From: an uncultured Collinsella sp.
GTDB taxonomy: Bacteria > Actinomycetota > Coriobacteriia > Coriobacteriales > Coriobacteriaceae
DNA length: 13,559 nucleotides
Assembly (NCBI GenBank): GCA_900757505.1
Contig: CAAEOE010000072.1
Coordinates: forward strand, 1 to 13,559
Direction: 5' to 3'
Shown here: piece after piece, positions 1-6,123 of the stretch
Position numbering within the stretch: the first letter of the stretch is position 1
Layout of the letters: the number at the start of each line of letters is the position of its first letter
Position numbers and translations under genes: made by a program
The notes under the pieces: model-generated
What the model was told of the DNA's origin: nothing
Seen by the model: only the letters and a program-made list of their open reading frames with translations
The model's database searches: none

Positions 1-40
1 CAGCTTGGGACAGTCCTTAAAGGCCGCATCGATCAACTGC

Positions 41-87
41 GGAAAGCACATCCCAGAATGAGCGTCCAACATGGGGTGCGGTTTCCC
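41..87. repeat. Inverted repeat unit 1 (GGAAAGCACATCCC stem-loop)
   Basis: GGAAAGCACATCCC (41-54) is followed 18 bases later by GGGGTGCGGTTTCCC (73-87). The arms can form an imperfect stem of about 14 positions with two mismatches, one T-G wobble and an 18-base loop. No T-run follows, so this is not an intrinsic terminator. It is the first of two similar stem-loops in the left-edge repeat cluster. Confidence 0.5.
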
Positions 88-102
88 TTGAGGCCCTCAA
101 TC

Positions 103-140
103 GGAAAATGCATCCCGGATTATTGTCGAAAAGCGGTCCC
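103..140 (+). repeat. Unpaired copies of the GGAAA...CATCCC core
   Basis: GGAAAATGCATCCC (103-116) is a plus-orientation copy of the core shared by the flanking stem-loops, with no clear inverted partner. GAAAAGCGGTCCC (128-140) looks like a further degenerate copy. Their position between two complete inverted units is what a mosaic of decayed repeats would give. Confidence 0.35.
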
Positions 141-164
141 TAGTTTCCCAAACGGGCCGCTAAC

Positions 165-210
165 GGAAAGCGCACCCCGCTATTGGGCCCCAAAGCAGGA
201 TGCGCTTTCC
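165..210. repeat. Inverted repeat unit 2 (GGAAAGCGCACCCC stem-loop)
   Basis: GGAAAGCGCACCC (165-177) and GGATGCGCTTTCC (198-210) pair over 13 positions with one mismatch, enclosing about 20 bases. The arms share their core with unit 1 and with the palindrome at the right edge of the window, so this is a repeat family rather than a single hairpin. The loop contains a TTGGGCCCCAA near-palindrome. No T-run follows. Confidence 0.5.
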
Positions 211-326
211 GTGCTGGCAGTTCCAAGCAGTTCGGGATGGCCCTTTTCGTCTGCTCTCGGCCGGCGTCCGTAAGACTGTCCCCGACGACCACTCATTTAA
301 GTCTGTCCCCAATGAGTCCCCAATGA

Positions 327-1361
327 CTAGTAGTAGGCCCACATGGCTTCGACTTCGTTAAGGACCTCTACGCAGCCCCAGCGGCGGGCGCTGCGGCTGG
401 CCGAGTTGGGGTCGTAGACGCCAATCTGGTCGGTGTCGTCAATACCGTAAAGCACAATGTAGTGGCCCACGTTGGTAAAGGTGCCCGGCCGAACGGCGGC
501 GATGACGGGCGCTCCCGAACGCAGCGCCTGAGTCATAGAGTCGCGATCGTTATGGAGCTCCGTTCCGTTAAGTCCCAACTGCCACGCGCCGCTCGTCATA
601 AACGACCATTCGGTTGCACCGGTGGGGGCGTAATTGCCCGCCTCGGAAAGCGCGCACATATCGACGGGGGTCATATCGGTGCGTCCCGTCTTAAAGATAT
701 AGACCATGGTGAGGCACGTAGGCCCGCAGGCATTTTGGCGGATGGTGCCGCCGGCGTAAGGCAGCTCAGACCACGCAGGGTCGATCTGATAGATATGGGG
801 CATCGTGCCGGCTTGCCATTGCGAGCGCGGGGTCGAAAAGGCGAAAGAATAACCGGGCGCGACGGGGGCCTTGAGCAGCTTGTCCTCGGCGGTGGGCTCG
901 AGACCGGCCGAGCCGTGGGACATACAGGAGCTCATAAGCACAAAGACCAGACAGGTGAGGATAGAGCACAGTGCGAGGCGAAGTCGACGAGCCGGCAGGG
1001 CGGGGGCATTCACGTGCGATGTCGAGCGGTAAGACTTGCCGTCGCGTCCGCCTTGGGGATGCGAAAAGAAGCGGTTGATATGGCTGCCGGGCTGACGTAC
1101 GCCGTTGCGGCGCAGTTGCGGAACCTCGGCCTGACGCTGTCGAGTGCGCGCGCCCAAGCGGCTATCTTGCTGCGCGCTTGTGTCCATGCTCGGACGGCCA
1201 CTCTGCCGCGTTCTGCTTGTCTGCTGCCGAGACGAAGGCCTGGGTTGCTCTTGAGGACGTTGCGGATTGCCGCTCGTGGCACTTCTGGGCGTCGGCGTGG
1301 TACGGCCAGCAAGGCGAACGCTTTGTCGCCGTTGATCACCGTCGTTGTATCCGTATGCCAT
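327..1361 (-). CDS. Membrane-anchored C39-like cysteine peptidase family protein
   Basis: This is a 344-residue protein of the papain-like C39/C39_2 peptidase fold. Residues 1-125 are low-complexity and very basic, rich in Arg, Gln, Ser and Pro, and probably disordered. One hydrophobic segment at about 127-145 (LALCSILTCLVFVLMSSC) fits a type II membrane anchor; Met at position -3 of the Cys makes it a poor lipobox. The outer part carries the expected catalytic set: Gln209 and Cys212 in RQNACGPTC, His300 in GHYIVLYGID, and Asp317 in YDPNSAS. It most likely acts at the cell surface on a peptide or peptide cross-link, or binds one. No ABC exporter or bacteriocin precursor lies beside it, so the leader-peptidase role of classical C39 domains is not supported. 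The gene is transcribed alone. The start has only a weak ribosome site (AAGGCGG), and an internal Met59 is an alternative start. Confidence 0.75.
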   Translation of the reverse strand: MAYGYNDGDQRRQSVRLAGRTTPTPRSATSGNPQRPQEQPRPSSRQQTSRTRQSGRPSMDTSAQQDSRLGARTRQRQAEVPQLRRNGVRQPGSHINRFFSHPQGGRDGKSYRSTSHVNAPALPARRLRLALCSILTCLVFVLMSSCMSHGSAGLEPTAEDKLLKAPVAPGYSFAFSTPRSQWQAGTMPHIYQIDPAWSELPYAGGTIRQNACGPTCLTMVYIFKTGRTDMTPVDMCALSEAGNYAPTGATEWSFMTSGAWQLGLNGTELHNDRDSMTQALRSGAPVIAAVRPGTFTNVGHYIVLYGIDDTDQIGVYDPNSASRSARRWGCVEVLNEVEAMWAYY

Positions 1362-1721
1362 TCGTACCGCCTTGTCTCATGTATAACCTGTCTATCCTAC
1401 AAAAAAGATGTGCAACAAATGGGTCTGCGCGTCAAAAGCTCGGTAAACGGTACGAAAGGCGCAAAACACACGGCCTCAAAAACATCTCTCTATGCGTCCG
1501 ATGAACGTACGCCCGTCGGGCGGGCGGCAGCAATGAGCGGCAAACCGTGCCGTTCGTCCCAAAAACGGCGCCGCTCGTTTTGCAGTTCTGCCTTCGGTCG
1601 AGCTACAAGCGGAGCTGCTGCGCCAAGGCCGTATCTTAAAGCCACGAAATAAAAGAGCGCGGCAAAACAGACCGCGCAAGGGGTGACGTCAAGGGGCGTC
1701 AAAAAGGAAAGGAGGGGAACA
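1362..1721. other. Divergent intergenic region, no gene supported
   Basis: These 360 bases separate the minus-strand peptidase from the plus-strand permease and should hold both promoters. I find no convincing -35/-10 pair for either. TATACA on the minus strand (1385-1380) is -10-like but only about 20 bases from the peptidase start. A small hairpin with arms CGGCA/TGCCG lies at 1538-1552. Open frames cross the region on both strands, but their translations look like neither known proteins nor normal composition, and they lack ribosome sites. Confidence 0.6.
1657..1701 (+). promoter_or_regulatory. Two hairpins in the permease 5' leader
   Basis: GCGCGG (1657-1662) pairs with CCGCGC (1672-1677) around a 9-base loop, and TGACG (1684-1688) pairs with CGTCA (1697-1701) around 8 bases. 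The second hairpin ends seven bases before the permease Shine-Dalgarno at 1708-1717 and also contains the 8-base palindrome TGACGTCA. Neither has a downstream T-run on the plus strand. On the minus strand the first is followed by TCTTTTATTT and resembles a terminator, but no minus-strand gene leads into it. They could be mRNA-stability or translation-control elements. Confidence 0.35.
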
Positions 1722-3173
1722 ATGGCGGACAAGAACGCAGAAGTTGCAGTCGAGGATAACGGCGGTATGAAGAAAACGCTTTCGCTCTGGAACTTCTTCA
1801 CCATCGGTTTCGGTGCCATCATCGGCACCGGTTGGGTTCTGCAGGTCGGCGACTGGATGGTCGTGGGCGGCGGTCCCGTTCCCGCTATGATCGCATTCCT
1901 CTTGGGTGCAATCTTCCTCGTGCCCGTCGGAGCTGTTTTCGGTGAGCTCACGGCTGCTATCCCCATCTCGGGCGGCATCGTCGAGTATGTCGATCGTAGC
2001 TTTGGCCGTACGCTGAGCTACATCACCGGATGGCTTTTGGCTCTGGGCAACGGCATCCTGTGCCCGTGGGAGGCCATCGCCATTTCGACCCTCGTGTCCG
2101 AGATGTTCGGCAGCCTGCCCGGTCTTGAGTGGCTGCGCGCCGTCAAGCTCTACACCATCCTGGGCGCCGACGTTTACCTGTTCCCGACGCTGATCGCGCT
2201 CGGCTTTGCAGTCTACGTCATCTTCCTCAACTTCCGCGGTGCCAGCTCGGCCGCCAAGCTCCAGGCCTTCCTGACCAAGGCCCTGCTCTGCGGCATGCTG
2301 CTCGCCATGGGCGTCTCGCTGTTCACCGGCTCGCCGGACAACGCCATGCCCGTGTTCTCCCAGGTCGCCGGTGCTGGCGGCGGCAAGGCCGCTACCGAGA
2401 GCACCAGCCTGTTCGCCGGCATCGTGTCGGTCCTGGTTCTGACCCCGTTTTTCTACGCCGGTTTCGACACCATTCCTCAGCAGGCTGAGGAAGCAGCCGA
2501 GGGCCTCAACTGGAACAAGTTCGGCAAGATCATCTCCCTGGCCCTGCTGGCCGCCGGCGGCTTCTACATGGTCTGCATCTACTCGTTCGGCACCATCCTC
2601 GACTGGCATGAGTTTGTTAAGAGCCCGGTTCCCGCGCTTGCCTGCCTCAAGGGCATCAACATGCTTCTGTACCTGGCTATGCTCGTCATCGCCACGCTTG
2701 GACCCATGGGCCCGATGAACTCCTTCTACGGCGCCACGAGCCGCATCATGCTCGCCATGGGCCGCAAGGGCCAGCTGCCCGAGCAGTTCGCCGAGGTCGA
2801 CCCCAAGTCCGGCGCTCCCAAGCTTGCCTGCGTCGTTCTGGGCGTCATCACCGTCGTCGGTCCGTTCCTGGGCAAGAACATGCTCATCCCTCTGACCAAC
2901 GTGTCGGCTCTCGCCTTCATCTTCTCCTGCGGCATGGTCGCCCTCGCTTGCCTGCGCATGCGCTTCACCGAGCCCGACCTGCCTCGTCCCTACGAGGTGC
3001 CCGGCGGCAAGTTTGGCATCGGCCTCGCTATCGCTGCCTGCGCCATCATCATCGGCCTGCTCGTGATTCCGTTCTCTCCCGCCTCCCTCAACATGGTGGA
3101 GTGGAGCATCGTGATCGGCTGGCTGGCCGTTGGCCTGGCTCTCATGGCCTTCACCAATTCCCGCAAAAAGTAA
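1722..3173 (+). CDS. APC-superfamily amino acid permease
   Basis: This is a 483-residue integral membrane carrier of the amino acid/polyamine/organocation superfamily. TM1 has the substrate-binding glycine motif GFGAIIGTGW (residues 29-38). TM3 and its loop carry SGGIVEYVDRSFG, and the TM6 region has FYAGFDTIPQQAEEA. About twelve hydrophobic segments and the length fit the family. I start it at ATG 1722, preceded by AAAGGAGGGG (1708-1717) at ideal spacing; the frame opens earlier at a GTG (1683), but that would place the Shine-Dalgarno inside the gene. It probably imports an amino acid or amino-acid-like compound by proton symport or exchange; the substrate cannot be read from the sequence. 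The amidohydrolase gene follows after 131 bases on the same strand, suggesting uptake and breakdown of one substrate. Codons are strongly biased to C- and G-ending forms, suggesting good expression. Confidence 0.88.
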   Translation: MADKNAEVAVEDNGGMKKTLSLWNFFTIGFGAIIGTGWVLQVGDWMVVGGGPVPAMIAFLLGAIFLVPVGAVFGELTAAIPISGGIVEYVDRSFGRTLSYITGWLLALGNGILCPWEAIAISTLVSEMFGSLPGLEWLRAVKLYTILGADVYLFPTLIALGFAVYVIFLNFRGASSAAKLQAFLTKALLCGMLLAMGVSLFTGSPDNAMPVFSQVAGAGGGKAATESTSLFAGIVSVLVLTPFFYAGFDTIPQQAEEAAEGLNWNKFGKIISLALLAAGGFYMVCIYSFGTILDWHEFVKSPVPALACLKGINMLLYLAMLVIATLGPMGPMNSFYGATSRIMLAMGRKGQLPEQFAEVDPKSGAPKLACVVLGVITVVGPFLGKNMLIPLTNVSALAFIFSCGMVALACLRMRFTEPDLPRPYEVPGGKFGIGLAIAACAIIIGLLVIPFSPASLNMVEWSIVIGWLAVGLALMAFTNSRKK

Positions 3174-3193
3174 CGCCGAGCCGGGGCGGATCA

Positions 3194-3222
3194 GGTGCGC
3201 GGGACCCTCTCTTCCGCGCACC
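3194..3222 (+). promoter_or_regulatory. Intercistronic hairpin after the permease
   Basis: GGTGCGCGG (3194-3202) and CCGCGCACC (3214-3222) form a perfect 9-bp stem around an 11-base loop. An outer GCCGGG/CCCGGC pairing may extend it. No T-run follows, so it is not a standard intrinsic terminator. A 3' stabilising or processing hairpin separating permease and amidohydrolase expression levels is more likely. Confidence 0.55.
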
Positions 3223-3236
3223 GAACCCGGCACCAC

Positions 3237-3274
3237 TTGGGTAGCTTTGTGAGGCCTTAACCCAACACGGCCTC
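3237..3274 (+). promoter_or_regulatory. Interleaved stems (alternative hairpins or pseudoknot) before the amidohydrolase
   Basis: TTGGGT (3237-3242) can pair with ACCCAA (3260-3265), and GAGGCC (3251-3256) can pair with GGCCTC (3269-3274). The stems interleave, so they form an H-type pseudoknot or two mutually exclusive hairpins. The connecting loops are 8, 3 and 3 bases, so the pseudoknot would be tight. The structure ends about 20 bases before the Shine-Dalgarno of the amidohydrolase. A regulatory role is inferred from position only. Confidence 0.35.
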
Positions 3275-3282
3275 GCCCACTA

Positions 3283-3300
3283 TATGGATCCATAAGGAGG
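3283..3300 (+). promoter_or_regulatory. 12-bp palindrome abutting the amidohydrolase ribosome site
   Basis: TATGGATCCATA (3283-3294) is a perfect palindrome whose last base begins the strong Shine-Dalgarno AAGGAGG (3294-3300), four bases before the ATG at 3305. It could be an operator half-buried in the leader, or chance. The ribosome site itself is near ideal and fixes the start. Confidence 0.4.
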
Positions 3301-3304
3301 AACC

Positions 3305-4582
3305 ATGTCCACTAAGTATGCAATCGTTGGCGGCAAGCTCATCGACGGTACCGGTGCCGAGCCGGTCGAGAACTCCCTCGTTCTCGTCGACGACAACGGC
3401 AAGATCGAGTACGCCGGTGCTATGCAGGACCTTCCCGAGGGCGTTGAGGTTATCGACGCCGCCGGCAAGACCGTCCTTCCCGGCCTGATCGACACCCACC
3501 TGCACTTCTCGGGCAACTTGACCGACGATGACACCGACTGGGTCATGCAGCCGCTCCTCGAGAAGCAGGCCGTCGCCGTCAAGCAGGCCTACGACTGCCT
3601 CACCCACGGCCTCACCACCGTCTGCGAGATCGGCCGCTTTGGTATCCAGATCCGTGACTGCATCGACAAGGGCGTCTTCAAGGGCCCGCGCGTTCTGGCC
3701 ACCGGCCTTGGCTTCTGCCGCGTTGCCGGCCACGGCGACTCCCACCACTGCAGCCAGGAGCTCAACAAGGAATCGCACCCCTGGGGCGATCAGGTCGACG
3801 GTCCTTGGGATCTGCGCAAGGCCGTCCGTCGTCGCCTGCGTGAGAACCCCGATGCCATCAAGATCTGGGCTACCGGTGGCGGCATCTGGCGTTGGGATTC
3901 CGGTCGCGACCAGCACTATTGCTCCGAGGAGATCCAGGCCGTGGTCGAAGAGGCAAAGATGGTCGGCATCCCCGTGTGGAGTCACTGCTACAACAACCAC
4001 GCCGCCGCCTACGACTCCGTTCGCTTTGGCTGCGAGCAGCTGATTCACGGCTTCGATATCGATGAGCGCACCATGGACCTCATGGCCGAGCAGGGCACCT
4101 TCTTCACCCCGACGATCGCCTTCCTGCCCACCTGGTACGCCACCTATCCGCCCGTCTACGTCCCCGAGCTGCACGACAAGTACGAGGGCACCCTGGTCGA
4201 GAAGGAGCTGCAGCGCAACTACGACTGCCTGCGCGAGGCCAAGAAGCGCGGCGTCGTCATGACGATCGGCTCCGACTCCTTCTCCTTCGTCACCCCGTAC
4301 GGCACCTGCTCCATCGAGGAGATGTACGAGTTCGTCGACAAGATCGGCTTCACTCCGGTCGAGACCATCACCTGCGCCACCCTCAACGGTGCCAAGATGT
4401 GCCACATCGAGGACGAGACCGGTTCCATCGAGGCCGGCAAGTGCGCCGACCTGCTGGTTGTCAATGGTGACGTCGCCGCCGACATCCACGTGCTCAACAC
4501 CGACAACATGGACGTCATCATGAAGGATGGCTGGATCGTCGAGGCTGGCACTTTTGGTGAGGCTAACAAATACAGCGCCTAA
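3305..4582 (+). CDS. Metal-dependent amidohydrolase (imidazolonepropionase / Xaa-Pro dipeptidase-like group)
   Basis: This is a 425-residue cytosolic enzyme of the amidohydrolase superfamily (TIM barrel plus small beta domain). Metal ligands are recognisable: HLH (His65, His67) after the LPGLIDTH motif, Lys186 in AIKIWATGGG as the likely carboxylated bridging lysine, His227 (VWSHCYN), His248 (LIHGFD) and Asp324 (GSDSF). GHGDSHH (142-148) matches the GGHG-type loop of the imidazolonepropionase/dipeptidase-like subgroup. The C-terminal ETGSIEAGKCADLLVVNGD is the usual strand that completes the second domain. Members hydrolyse cyclic amides, N-acyl amino acids or Xaa-Pro/Arg dipeptides; I cannot assign the substrate. 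It follows the permease on the same strand, which points to catabolism of the imported compound. Codon use is exceptionally biased, with almost no rare codons. The start follows AAGGAGG with ideal spacing. Confidence 0.87.
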   Translation: MSTKYAIVGGKLIDGTGAEPVENSLVLVDDNGKIEYAGAMQDLPEGVEVIDAAGKTVLPGLIDTHLHFSGNLTDDDTDWVMQPLLEKQAVAVKQAYDCLTHGLTTVCEIGRFGIQIRDCIDKGVFKGPRVLATGLGFCRVAGHGDSHHCSQELNKESHPWGDQVDGPWDLRKAVRRRLRENPDAIKIWATGGGIWRWDSGRDQHYCSEEIQAVVEEAKMVGIPVWSHCYNNHAAAYDSVRFGCEQLIHGFDIDERTMDLMAEQGTFFTPTIAFLPTWYATYPPVYVPELHDKYEGTLVEKELQRNYDCLREAKKRGVVMTIGSDSFSFVTPYGTCSIEEMYEFVDKIGFTPVETITCATLNGAKMCHIEDETGSIEAGKCADLLVVNGDVAADIHVLNTDNMDVIMKDGWIVEAGTFGEANKYSA

Positions 4583-4623
4583 GATACCGTTTGTCGATGG
4601 CTTGATGTAAAACACAGTTTTTG

Positions 4624-4638
4624 ATTGCATAATGCAAT
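4624..4638. promoter_or_regulatory. 15-bp interrupted palindrome with -10-like core
   Basis: ATTGCAT-A-ATGCAAT is a perfect palindrome around one base, 42 bases after the amidohydrolase stop. It contains CATAAT (4628-4633), a plausible -10 hexamer for the kinase downstream; TTGATG (4602-4607) is the nearest -35-like hexamer but at an over-long 20-base spacing. An operator overlapping a promoter would look like this. It lies three bases before the terminator hairpin. Confidence 0.4.
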
Positions 4639-4640
4639 GG

Positions 4641-4667
4641 AGAGGGTCGCTTGCGGCCCTCTTTATT
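4641..4667 (+). terminator. Intrinsic terminator between the amidohydrolase and histidine kinase 1
   Basis: AGAGGG with the following TCG pairs with CGG plus CCCTCT, giving a 9-bp stem (one T-G wobble) capped by CTTG and followed directly by TTTATT. It should end permease/amidohydrolase transcripts. Only 26 bases separate its end from the kinase ATG at 4694, so kinase transcription must cross it. Confidence 0.75.
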
Positions 4668-4693
4668 GCTATGGGTGCGGTAGATAAAAGGGG

Positions 4694-6085
4694 ATGACGG
4701 TGGATTTAAACAGGCTGATTCTGGGCAAGAGCTACAACTCTACCAAGGTCTTTCGTACGGCCCAGCATGTGGTCCAGGCCATCCTGCTCGGTGTTGTCGT
4801 TCCGGCGCTTATCCTGTTGCTTATCTGGGATTTGACCGATAATCCCAACCCCGTCCCGGGCGTTGTCGTCATTGCCGGCTTGGTCATGCTGTGCTTCTTC
4901 TTCTCGTACGTCTTTGTCGTTCCCGACGACCTCACGTCGAGCGCTACCGACCGCACACTCGCCATCGCATCGAAAATATTCGCCTATACGTCGCGAGGCC
5001 TTACGCCCGAAGCGGCCCTAGGCGCTTCCAAAATCATCCTGTCCGAGACCATCGCCTCTGCCATCTGCTTTACCGACGGCAAGCAGGTACTGGCAAGCTG
5101 GGGCGAGGACTCGGCAAAATGCCCTGCCGGCACCCCGGTGGTGCTCAAGACTACGCTCAACGTGATTGAGACGGGTGAGCAGAGCGTGTTTTCGCGTGAC
5201 GCTTCCAATGAGACGGGCGGCTATTTTCCCCGCCTGCGCGCCGGCATTGTCGCGCCGCTTACCGTGCGTGGGCATTGCGTGGGCACACTCGAGCTGTATT
5301 ACCCGCGCCTGAGCAGCATCGATATGCGCCAGACGGCGCTTGCCTCGGGTTTCGCCGACCTTATTTCCACGCAGCTCGCCAGCTTTGAGCTCGAGCGCCA
5401 GGATGAACTCACGGCCCGCGTTGAACTCCGCGCTCTGCAGTCGCAGGTCGACCCGCATTTTCTATTCAATACCATCAGCACGATCGTGTCGCTCGTTCGA
5501 ACCGAGCCCGACAACGCGCGATTGCTGCTCATCGATTTTTCCAACTACTATCGTCAGACGCTTTCTGACTCCGATACGCTCACCACGCTCGAGCACGAGG
5601 TGGAACAGGGCACTCGTTATATCAATCTTATGCAGGCCCGGTATGGTGATGGCCGTCTGCGCGTTTCGGTCGACATCGACTTTGAGGTGCGCGACAGCCT
5701 GGTGCCGCCGTTTATCTTGCAGCCGCTGCTCGAAAACTGCATCAAGCATGCGCAGCGCGAGACCGAGCCTCTTTCTATTCGTGTTAGGGCTTTTGAGACC
5801 GATGACGGCTTGGAGATCATCGTCGAAGATGACGGTATCGGTATGAGCGAAGAAGTCTGCGCGCATCTGTTCGAGCAGCATCGCCGAGAGGAGCCCGAGA
5901 GCATTACCGCCGACGGATCCATCAAGCGAGGTTGCGGCCTGGCGCTCTTCAACGTGCTTCAGCGCATCCATTTCTTTTACGGAGAAGATTCTGGCATGCG
6001 CGTGAAGTCCCAGGAGGGCGTGGGAACACAGGTCATCGTCGAGTTGAACGGCGAGCCGCATGAACCGGCGCCGCTGACGGTGTAG
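4694..6085 (+). CDS. LytS/YehU-type sensor histidine kinase 1
   Basis: This is a 463-residue membrane histidine kinase of the LytS/YehU (His_kinase, PF06580) type. It has two transmembrane segments (about 27-46 and 57-76) joined by a loop of only about ten residues. A GAF-like cytosolic sensor region spans about 80-230 (LRAGIVAPLTVRGHCVGTLELYY). The phospho-acceptor box LQSQVDPHFLFNTIS has His255. The ATPase domain has LLENCIKHA (Asn348), EDDGIGM (378-384) and GCGLALFNV. It should autophosphorylate at His255 and pass phosphate to the LytTR regulator 38 bases downstream. With so small an outer loop, the signal is probably within the membrane or the cytosol. AAAAGGGG touches the ATG at 4694, so GTG 4700, six bases after the same site, is a credible alternative start. 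It is clearly paralogous to the kinase at 10612. Confidence 0.9.
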   Translation: MTVDLNRLILGKSYNSTKVFRTAQHVVQAILLGVVVPALILLLIWDLTDNPNPVPGVVVIAGLVMLCFFFSYVFVVPDDLTSSATDRTLAIASKIFAYTSRGLTPEAALGASKIILSETIASAICFTDGKQVLASWGEDSAKCPAGTPVVLKTTLNVIETGEQSVFSRDASNETGGYFPRLRAGIVAPLTVRGHCVGTLELYYPRLSSIDMRQTALASGFADLISTQLASFELERQDELTARVELRALQSQVDPHFLFNTISTIVSLVRTEPDNARLLLIDFSNYYRQTLSDSDTLTTLEHEVEQGTRYINLMQARYGDGRLRVSVDIDFEVRDSLVPPFILQPLLENCIKHAQRETEPLSIRVRAFETDDGLEIIVEDDGIGMSEEVCAHLFEQHRREEPESITADGSIKRGCGLALFNVLQRIHFFYGEDSGMRVKSQEGVGTQVIVELNGEPHEPAPLTV

Positions 6086-6123
6086 CACGCGGTTGGATTG
6101 AGAGAAAAAGAGGGGAAGCGCAT

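Larger units (their letters stand above)
5..324. repeat. Gene-free repeat mosaic bounded by GGGGACAG-type inverted ends
   Basis: No convincing gene lies in the first 326 bases. The stretch begins with TTGGGACAGTCCTTAAA (5-21) and ends with TTTAAGTCTGTCCCCAA (296-312), which are imperfect inverted copies sharing TTGGG, ACAG and CTTAAA. More GTCCCC units lie at 278-284 and 316-324, the last just past the end of the minus-strand peptidase gene. Between the ends are five or six copies of a 14-base core (consensus about GGAAAGCRCAYCCC) in both orientations, 25-37 bases apart. From memory, GGGGACAG-type repeats often occur near IS200-like or REP-associated transposases, but none is encoded here. 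It could be a non-autonomous (MITE- or BIME-like) element or a decayed remnant. Confidence 0.5.

Noticed and set aside
41..210. Possible CRISPR array from regular spacing of a 14-base repeat
   Set aside because: Copies alternate in orientation, vary in sequence and spacing (about 25-37 bases), and there are no cas genes; an inverted-repeat mosaic explains it better.
327..1361. Bacteriocin-processing C39 exporter domain
   Set aside because: The protein has one membrane segment and no ABC ATPase, and there is no small double-glycine precursor nearby.
462..1652. A 396-codon plus-strand frame over the peptidase gene
   Set aside because: The minus-strand protein has a recognisable Cys-His-Asp peptidase core, while the plus-strand product is an Arg/Gly/Ala-rich string with no motifs and no ribosome site.
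1657..1677. Minus-strand terminator formed by GCGCGG/CCGCGC followed by TCTTTTATTT
   Set aside because: No minus-strand gene lies upstream of it; the permease on the plus strand occupies that side. I kept it only as a possible leader hairpin.
1689..3293. A 534-codon open frame antisense to the permease
   Set aside because: It mirrors the permease in a GC-rich gene with C/G-ending codons, which removes stops on the opposite strand. Its product is Gly/Asp/Glu/His-rich with no membrane or domain motifs, and the sense protein is clearly real.
3257..4630. A 457-codon open frame antisense to the amidohydrolase
   Set aside because: This too is a codon-bias shadow: low-complexity Val/Gly/Asp/Leu composition, no recognisable family, and complete metal-site motifs on the sense strand.
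4602..4633. A full sigma-70 promoter for kinase 1 (TTGATG ... CATAAT)
   Set aside because: The spacing is 20 bases, beyond the usual 16-18, so I list only the -10-like core as tentative.
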